Shown: one piece after another, positions 24,733 to 30,337 of the stretch
How positions within the stretch are numbered: position 1 is the first letter of the stretch
Layout: every line of letters begins with the position of its first letter
Assembly (NCBI GenBank): GCA_016283745.1
Contig: JAEENM010000123.1
Location: 1-37,091 of the forward strand
DNA from: Bacteroidales bacterium
Lineage (GTDB): Bacteria > Bacteroidota > Bacteroidia > Bacteroidales > P3
Direction: 5' to 3'
Length of the DNA: 37,091 nt
Made by a program: the position numbers and the translations under genes
Notes under the pieces: model-generated
Database searches by the model: none
Seen by the model: the letters and a program-made list of their open reading frames with translations, nothing else
Told to the model about the DNA's origin: nothing

Positions 24733-25023
24733 ATGGGAGCATCAATAATAAACAATAGTGAATCGCTAAACAAATACAGAGGGCAGATACACCAAGCCAT
24801 CGAAGATCTGAAAGAGCAAATGAGAAAAACCGAACAAGCAATAGAATCTGTGTACGAAAACGGGTGGAAAGACGATAATTTCCGCCAATTCCAAAACAAT
24901 TTCAACCAAGACAAGGAAAAGATTCTTCCACTTTGCAATGTTCTGGACAACTATGAGAGCAACACACTCTATCATCTCCAGAAAAAAATAGAATCAATGG
25001 AGACACACGATTTCAAATGTTAA
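24733..25023 (+). CDS. WXG100-like small helical protein
   Basis: A 96-residue protein, the size of ESAT-6/CFP-10-type proteins. It is predicted to be two helices with a turn at Trp45 (NGWKDDNFRQFQNNF): a W followed at the usual distance by Phe residues, though W-x-G itself is W-K-D with Gly before the Trp. There is no signal peptide or TM segment, as expected for type VII substrates, which leave without the Sec pathway. It lies 27 bases after the interrupted sister gene and 4 bases before the coiled-coil/zinc-ribbon gene. In known systems such proteins are exported as dimers by an EssC/EccC ATPase; applying this here is inference. Confidence 0.82.
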   Translation: MGASIINNSESLNKYRGQIHQAIEDLKEQMRKTEQAIESVYENGWKDDNFRQFQNNFNQDKEKILPLCNVLDNYESNTLYHLQKKIESMETHDFKC

Positions 25024-25027
25024 GACA

Positions 25028-25801
25028 ATGTCGGACGGCTTATTTATACGCGATATACACTCCCTCGAGGAACTGAACAACATTATCGGTTTCACAGGCG
25101 AGGCTATGGCAAAAATTGAGGAAAGCGTGAGCAAATACATCGATGGTGTTCAACAAGTACTCGACAAACAACAGGACATTATCCGCCAGAATCTAGACGA
25201 GGCCAGACAACGTCTCGAAAACGCGCAGAAAGCTCTGTCGGCTTGCTATTCATCGCAAACATACGATGAAGACTCGGGCGAATACACTCCGAGCTGCGAC
25301 TGCGAAGAACGAGATGTAGAATCGGCACAGAAAGAGGTTGACGAATGGCAGAAAAAACTCGAAGAAGGAGAGAAAATCATTGGAGAGTGCAAACTGGAAA
25401 TAGACGAATATAACGACCCTGGAGGTGCAATATCCCCTCCGGGAGGCCATTACCTTATCGAAAACATGTGCCAAAGCCAGACTCCCAACGCCACCCAAAG
25501 TCTGCAAGAATTCATTGCCGAAGCCCACGATTACTCACAAAGCGATTTGGGCGGCGAACGGGACATCGCCCCCGGCACATACAACTCCTTTGTAAGTGAC
25601 GACGACCTGCCTATGACCGAGGAAGAAAAGGCAGCTGCCTTTGATAGCAACATACAAGGCGTGAAAGACGAACAGGAGTCAAGTTCAAGATATTACGACA
25701 TACAAGACGCCAACCGCGCGATGTGCTGCCCCTCTTGCGGAAGACCACTGCAAATGTGCAGTTGTAACATTATGCACGTTGATGTAAACCTATATCAATA
25801 A
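25028..25801 (+). CDS. Coiled-coil protein with C-terminal zinc ribbon, within the WXG cassette
   Basis: A 257-residue protein lying 4 bases after one WXG100-like gene and 20 before another. Residues 12-72 and 95-128 form two long amphipathic helices separated by an acidic loop with Cys90 and Cys92. A Gly/Pro-rich hinge (130-141) follows, then a less ordered acidic part and a C-terminal Cys cluster, CCPSCGRPLQMCSC (233-246), likely binding zinc. No signal peptide or TM is seen. Helix-loop-helix N-termini of this length resemble LXG-type or large WXG-like substrates, and its position supports a substrate, chaperone or adaptor role. It matches no family I can name. Confidence 0.82.
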   Translation: MSDGLFIRDIHSLEELNNIIGFTGEAMAKIEESVSKYIDGVQQVLDKQQDIIRQNLDEARQRLENAQKALSACYSSQTYDEDSGEYTPSCDCEERDVESAQKEVDEWQKKLEEGEKIIGECKLEIDEYNDPGGAISPPGGHYLIENMCQSQTPNATQSLQEFIAEAHDYSQSDLGGERDIAPGTYNSFVSDDDLPMTEEEKAAAFDSNIQGVKDEQESSSRYYDIQDANRAMCCPSCGRPLQMCSCNIMHVDVNLYQ

Positions 25802-25821
25802 CAATAACGAAAACAAAAAAA

Positions 25822-26316
25822 ATGGGCAATATACCTGATTTCGTATTACAAATACAAGAAGCCGAACGCAACCTTAAAGCAAAATGGCAGATGGTACAGA
25901 ATGACTGGAGAGGCCAAGCCGCCAACAACTTCAATAGTGGAGTTATGGAGCCATATACCGCCAACTTCCACAAGTATATTACCGGCGACGGAATAAGAGG
26001 CTGCGGTGTGGACGATTTGATGAAACGGATGGACAAACACATGCAAGAGATGGCAAAACTATCGGGAGTATCTGAAGACGTAGCATTCGCCTGCGCCGCC
26101 GGAGCACAACACAACGGTGGAGTGAACAATATGTTCGACGACCACATAGACGTGGAGAATCTCGACATAGTGAGAAGCCGCGGAGGCGTGGTGCACAACA
26201 GCAACCGCGACCGAGACTATTGGAACAACGATTCATCCTCGTTCGGTTACGACGGTGCAAAACCCGGCGAATTAAACAACAACGACATAGAAAAAATAAT
26301 GCAACAAAAAAGATAA
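25822..26316 (+). CDS. WXG100-like protein with true W-R-G motif and a C-terminal extension
   Basis: A 164-residue protein. The N-terminal 90 residues form the WXG100 fold by pattern: a helix, a canonical turn NDWRGQAANNF (Trp29, Gly31, Phe37), and a second helix. A Y-x-x-x-D motif (YITGD, Tyr54-Asp58), resembling the general type VII signal, lies after the turn, though the motif is short and could be chance. A 60-residue tail rich in Asn, Asp and Gly follows. There is no signal peptide. It gives the clearest match to the WXG100 signature in the window and so carries much of the weight of the type VII interpretation. It sits between the coiled-coil/zinc-ribbon gene and the next WXG-like gene with gaps of 20 and 6 bases. 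Confidence 0.85.
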   Translation: MGNIPDFVLQIQEAERNLKAKWQMVQNDWRGQAANNFNSGVMEPYTANFHKYITGDGIRGCGVDDLMKRMDKHMQEMAKLSGVSEDVAFACAAGAQHNGGVNNMFDDHIDVENLDIVRSRGGVVHNSNRDRDYWNNDSSSFGYDGAKPGELNNNDIEKIMQQKR

Positions 26317-26322
26317 TTCACT

Positions 26323-26841
26323 ATGGCATCAAGTTATCTGGAAGTCGGTTCACAAGGATTGACCGACCTTAAAAACGACTTAACGAACCTGTCGAAAGCT
26401 TTACACGAGCTGTATGAGTTGATGAACGCTGACATGCGAAACCTCGGACAGGCTTGGCGTGACGGGAAATACGAAGAATTTGTAGATGGCTATCGGCCAC
26501 AAATAAACAAATGCGAGGAGATAAGCCTACGTTACACCGAATGGTGTGGGAAAGTGTTGGACCCCGCCATCGAAAAATGCATCAGAATTGAAAAACACGA
26601 TGTAAGTGCCGATGGAGGTGGAGGAGTTTCTTCAAGCAGTGGCGGTGGCGGATCAACCGGCGGCGACAGACCGCTCACCTCGGCCGAAAAAGTAGCCAAA
26701 ATGTGGGAAGCCAAAAATAGAGTGCAAAAGAAAATAAACGACAGAACTCCCGGCCCACAAGGTTCTGGATTCGACACCCCGCAAAACGAACGTCCATGGA
26801 ACCTTTTCGAAGTTCTATACGGCAAAAATAGACAAAGATAA
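26323..26841 (+). CDS. WXG100-like protein with Gly/Ser linker and C-terminal tail
   Basis: A 172-residue protein whose first 95 residues are a predicted helical hairpin with the turn at Trp45 (GQAWRDGKYEEF), a W-x-x-G variant followed by Phe53. Length and Trp position match its neighbours. Residues 96-112 are a Gly/Ser linker, after which a polar tail (LTSAEKVAKMWEAK, then NERPWNLFEVLYG) ends the protein. The hairpin plus flexible linker plus tail layout suggests a WXG100 carrier fused to a small extra module. No signal peptide. It is the last gene of the WXG cassette and lies 34 bases before a run of further FHA genes. Confidence 0.83.
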   Translation: MASSYLEVGSQGLTDLKNDLTNLSKALHELYELMNADMRNLGQAWRDGKYEEFVDGYRPQINKCEEISLRYTEWCGKVLDPAIEKCIRIEKHDVSADGGGGVSSSSGGGGSTGGDRPLTSAEKVAKMWEAKNRVQKKINDRTPGPQGSGFDTPQNERPWNLFEVLYGKNRQR

Positions 26842-26875
26842 AGACGCTCCGACCATCTATCACGCCAAAACTCCG

Positions 26876-27412
26876 ATGAAAACGGTATCGATAGGGAGAA
26901 ACCCGAACAACAGTGTGGTAATATCCGACGCCAAAGCGTCGCGATACCACTGCTCTATTACCCAGTACGACAACGGCATCTGCCAGATTTCCGATATGGG
27001 GAGCCTTAACGGCACATATGTAAACGGCCACAGAATAACGGGCACGACAAACCTCTTGTTCAGCGACGTGGTACGTGTCGGCGACACAGTGATACCGTGG
27101 CAGAACTACATCTCCGGATATGCTGGGAACAGAACGATGGCCGACCCGAACCTTTACCCGAACTACATCCCCAACAATCAGCAAGTAAGAAAAGAGGTTG
27201 ATAACAGTTTCGGAATAACAGCTATGGTGCTGGGCATATGCGGGATAAGCCTCCTTGCCATAATCTTCGGCATAGTGGCGCTGTGCCGTCACGAAAAGAA
27301 CCGTGGCTTCGGCCTTGCCGGACTTATTTCGGGCATAGTGTGGTCGGTAATATACACACTGTGGGTGATAATACTTATAATCACCGAAGGAATCTTTCTC
27401 AGCACTTTGTAA
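26876..27412 (+). CDS. FHA domain protein with DUF4190-like membrane domain
   Basis: A 178-residue protein. FHA domain at 1-80 (MKTVSIGRNP, ASRYHCSI, LNGTYVNGHRI, ending DTVIPWQNYI). After a short linker two hydrophobic helices (about 115-137 and 145-172) with GxxxG-rich sequence between them match the DUF4190 pattern (ITAMVLGICGISLLAIIFG, GFGLAGLISGIVWS). Both ends would be cytoplasmic. It probably recruits phosphorylated partners to the membrane near the secretion core. It follows the WXG cassette directly and precedes the double-FHA gene by 18 bases. Confidence 0.9.
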   Translation: MKTVSIGRNPNNSVVISDAKASRYHCSITQYDNGICQISDMGSLNGTYVNGHRITGTTNLLFSDVVRVGDTVIPWQNYISGYAGNRTMADPNLYPNYIPNNQQVRKEVDNSFGITAMVLGICGISLLAIIFGIVALCRHEKNRGFGLAGLISGIVWSVIYTLWVIILIITEGIFLSTL

Positions 27413-27430
27413 CAAAAACAACTATTAAAA

Positions 27431-28576
27431 ATGAAATCGGTAACCATTGGCAGAAGCTCTAAAAGCGACATAGTAGTCCGCGACAGTGCGGTAAGCCAAC
27501 GTCACTGTCAGATAACGCAGCTCGACAACGGCGGCTACACCCTGTACGACTGCGGCAGCACCAATGGCACTTTCGTTAACGGAAAACGTATCAGCGGACA
27601 AGTAGCTCTCAACATATCCGATGTCGTACAAATCGGGAACACCACCCTGCCATGGCAAAAATATTTCGGCTCGTCGGAGACAGCCAAAACAATAATAGTG
27701 GGACGCAACTCCGATAACGACATCTCCATCGACGACGGCCAGGCCAGCCGACACCACTGCCAGATAAGCCGGCTCGAAAACGGAGTAATATACATAACCG
27801 ACCTCCAAAGCACAAACGGCACTTACGTGAACGGCCAACGCATCGTAGGTCAGATATTGCTCCACAAAGGCGACAAGGTGACTATAGGCAAAACCTTGGT
27901 AAACTGGGAATCACAACTCGAATTGCCACAGAGACAACCACAACAACCTCAGCGTCAGCAACAAGAACAGGAAACTCAGGAAAGACTGCGGCAACAGCAG
28001 CTACTAAAGGAACAACAACGACAGCAAGAGCTGGAACTTCAGCGACAACAAGAGTATGAAAAACAGAAACAACTACAACAACTGCAACTAAAACAAGAAC
28101 AACAACTGCGACAACAGCAACTATTACAAGAACAACAACGCCAACAAGAGCAAGAACGGCTGCAACAACAAGATTATGAAAAACAGAATCAACAGAACAG
28201 CCTGCATACCAATAGTACCGGCAATATACTCTCAAAGCTCTACGCTGCTCCGATTTACACCTACGCAAGTCTCATCACATTTGCCGCAGGATTGTTATCC
28301 GCCATCATCATTACATATCTAACATTCAGCTACTTCGGCACGGAAGAAGGCGTATCATTCTCCGCCCACCTGCACGGATACGGCGATTCGGGAGGACACT
28401 GGTTTGGCATGGCCGCTGCCGTGATACTCGGCGCCGTGGCCGATTTCACCGACGGTATCATAGGCTCAAAAAGCGACAGCCAGTTGGCCCGCATCGGCCT
28501 GTGGATGGCAAACACCGGCGTGGCATTGGGGACATTGTTTATACTGCTTGCCATCTTTGCAGCAAGAGCACTTTAA
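27431..28576 (+). CDS. Double-FHA protein with Gln-rich repeat and C-terminal TM helices
   Basis: A 381-residue protein with two tandem FHA domains (1-80 and about 86-160), both with intact IGR/VGR, S-x-R-H or SRHH and TNGT landmarks. A Gln/Glu/Arg-rich coiled region (165-257) follows. It contains a 27-residue unit repeated almost exactly at 186-212 and 226-252 (both begin LRQQQLL and end YEKQ). Hydrophobic helices at about 275-300, 325-342 and 355-380 anchor the C-terminus. The long coiled stalk could hold the two FHA domains away from the membrane and oligomerise. Codons in the repeat are CAA/CAG-rich, so part of the repeat may have grown by slippage or unequal exchange. Confidence 0.9.
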   Translation: MKSVTIGRSSKSDIVVRDSAVSQRHCQITQLDNGGYTLYDCGSTNGTFVNGKRISGQVALNISDVVQIGNTTLPWQKYFGSSETAKTIIVGRNSDNDISIDDGQASRHHCQISRLENGVIYITDLQSTNGTYVNGQRIVGQILLHKGDKVTIGKTLVNWESQLELPQRQPQQPQRQQQEQETQERLRQQQLLKEQQRQQELELQRQQEYEKQKQLQQLQLKQEQQLRQQQLLQEQQRQQEQERLQQQDYEKQNQQNSLHTNSTGNILSKLYAAPIYTYASLITFAAGLLSAIIITYLTFSYFGTEEGVSFSAHLHGYGDSGGHWFGMAAAVILGAVADFTDGIIGSKSDSQLARIGLWMANTGVALGTLFILLAIFAARAL

Positions 28577-28607
28577 ATTAAAAGAGACATCATAAAAGAC
28601 ATATAAG

Positions 28608-29624
28608 ATGAGAGTAATAACAATAGGACGCAGTTCGGAGAACGACATCTCTATAAACGACCCCAATGTGTCAAGGCATCACTGCCAGATAATACAACAC
28701 GACGACGGCCACTTCACCATTGCCGACCTCGGCAGCGCCAACGGCACTTTCGTCAACGGACAACGCATACATGGCAATGCCTCACTCTTCCCAAACGACG
28801 TTCTGCTTATAGGCAACACTAACCTGCCGTGGCAATCGTATTTCATGGTAGGCGTACCACAACAACCGGGACAGCCCCAGCCGCCAAAACGCAAATCGCA
28901 TGCACTGCCCATAGTGCTCGGCATAGTGGGCGGACTGGCACTTGTGGCAATAATAATTGTTGTGCTGCTGTTGACAAACCGTTCGAAACACCAGTACAAC
29001 ATAGACGGAGTGGCCTTCGATTTCGGAATGACCTTGGACGAACTGAAGGCGGAAAACCCCTCGGCTTCGGTAAGGAAATACACTGTCCCCGCCGAGGACA
29101 ATATCGAAGTGTACATCCCTGCATTCGATTACTATATTATAAACAACATGTTGGCAATAGCATTCAACAACAAAACCAAACAGATACAATATTTCAGCAC
29201 CTACGATCCCAATTTCTCCACTCCCGAAGGCATACACCCCGGCAGCACTTGGGGAGAGATGGAAGACGCCTACCCCAATCTGGAATATCAAATATGGTAC
29301 TTCAACTACGACCATTTTACACACAAATACCATAGTGTGATATTCGCCCAAGATTCTACCACAAGCACCTCCTTCGTTTTCGACTACAATCTTTTTTCCG
29401 ACAAACAAATAGAGGATATTTCCCGCATCACCAACCCTTCATGTTTTGACGCATATTTCACTCCCTCTGAATTGCCCGACAAAGTGCATCAGACAATCAG
29501 GACATCCATCACTGTGTCGCATATAACTATCACCGACAAAAACCAACCCGACGACACCGACTACGAAGACATTGAAGGAAGAATAGCCGACATGTGCGAG
29601 ATTTTGGATTCAGTCTCAAATTAA
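28608..29624 (+). CDS. FHA-TM protein with a periplasmic C-terminal domain of unknown fold
   Basis: A 338-residue single-pass protein. FHA at 1-80 (MRVITIGRSS, VSRHHCQI, ANGTFVNGQRI, ending NTNLPWQSYF), a Pro/Lys linker, TM helix at about 100-123, and about 210 residues outside. The outer part begins GVAFDFGMTLDELKAENP and later has GIHPGSTWGEMEDAYPNLEY, two similar G-x-[TS]-x-x-E-x-[KE]-x-x-x-P patterns that suggest a duplicated small sensor domain; I do not recognise the family. Its FHA-coding DNA is nearly identical in stretches to that of the FHA-subtilase gene 1.7 kb downstream, which points to recent duplication or gene conversion. Confidence 0.88.
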   Translation: MRVITIGRSSENDISINDPNVSRHHCQIIQHDDGHFTIADLGSANGTFVNGQRIHGNASLFPNDVLLIGNTNLPWQSYFMVGVPQQPGQPQPPKRKSHALPIVLGIVGGLALVAIIIVVLLLTNRSKHQYNIDGVAFDFGMTLDELKAENPSASVRKYTVPAEDNIEVYIPAFDYYIINNMLAIAFNNKTKQIQYFSTYDPNFSTPEGIHPGSTWGEMEDAYPNLEYQIWYFNYDHFTHKYHSVIFAQDSTTSTSFVFDYNLFSDKQIEDISRITNPSCFDAYFTPSELPDKVHQTIRTSITVSHITITDKNQPDDTDYEDIEGRIADMCEILDSVSN

Positions 29625-29684
29625 CCGCATATAAAGCCTGAGCAAAAAAAAATAGACACACTCCAAAAACAACACCAAAACACG

Positions 29685-30323
29685 ATGAAAAAAACAAACA
29701 CTTTACAGGAAACAGCCAACAGCGTCGCCACCTGTCTGCGCTGTGCTTCGGGAACAACGATGCAGCATAATCGTCGCCATCCAGCCCGAAGACACTTTTC
29801 GAAATTAAGAGCCGCTGTGCTTTTTGCAGCCATAGCCACTTCTGGCATACTGCTTTCGTTGGCGACTATGACAAGCTGTGCCGACACCAATGCGGCTGAA
29901 CAAACTAGTGGCATTGCGAAATATATCGGAGGCCCGCGAAACACAACCAACATCACAGGCTATTGGTCTTGTACCGCCAGCGAGCAAGTCGTCAGTTTCG
30001 GAGAGTCTGTACCCGCTTGGACTTTCGACCTCAAACTTACCGACAACGGCGAAGACATATATGGCGACTACCTTGTAACCACACCCTTTGAAAAATTCGA
30101 CGGCAATTGGGGCATCTTCGACGATGTGGACAACTTCGACATCAAGGGAAGCTGGGACGGCTCACGGTATGTGGTAAAATACACCTCGAGCTGGGAAGGC
30201 AGGGTAACAGCCACCATACGTCCAATATCCAGCAACAAAATCGAATGGCGGGTGCTGTCGGTAAAAGACGGCGGCTCCATGGCTCCCGATTATGCAGTTC
30301 TTACAAAAACAAAACGTCCATAA
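29685..30323 (+). CDS. Lipoprotein, calycin/lipocalin-like
   Basis: A predicted lipoprotein of 212 residues if started at 29685, or 187 if started at the ATG at 29760. A hydrophobic segment ends in the lipobox MTSC (Cys65 in the long form), and the mature part runs through a GYWSC motif, alternating strands and YAVLTK at the end, as in calycin-like proteins. The long form puts 42 residues before the hydrophobic core, which is unusual for a signal peptide and favours 29760. The A-rich ATG context favours 29685. It sits between two FHA genes, 60 bases after one and 14 before the next, so it should act in the envelope with their periplasmic domains. Confidence 0.8.
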   Translation: MKKTNTLQETANSVATCLRCASGTTMQHNRRHPARRHFSKLRAAVLFAAIATSGILLSLATMTSCADTNAAEQTSGIAKYIGGPRNTTNITGYWSCTASEQVVSFGESVPAWTFDLKLTDNGEDIYGDYLVTTPFEKFDGNWGIFDDVDNFDIKGSWDGSRYVVKYTSSWEGRVTATIRPISSNKIEWRVLSVKDGGSMAPDYAVLTKTKRP

Positions 30324-30337
30324 AAACACCAAACACC

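Noticed and set aside
30107-30337. Upstream extension of the FHA-subtilase reading frame by 77 codons
   Set aside because: It lies inside the preceding lipoprotein gene in another frame, its residues are basic and unordered, and the FHA domain starts at the ATG at 30338.
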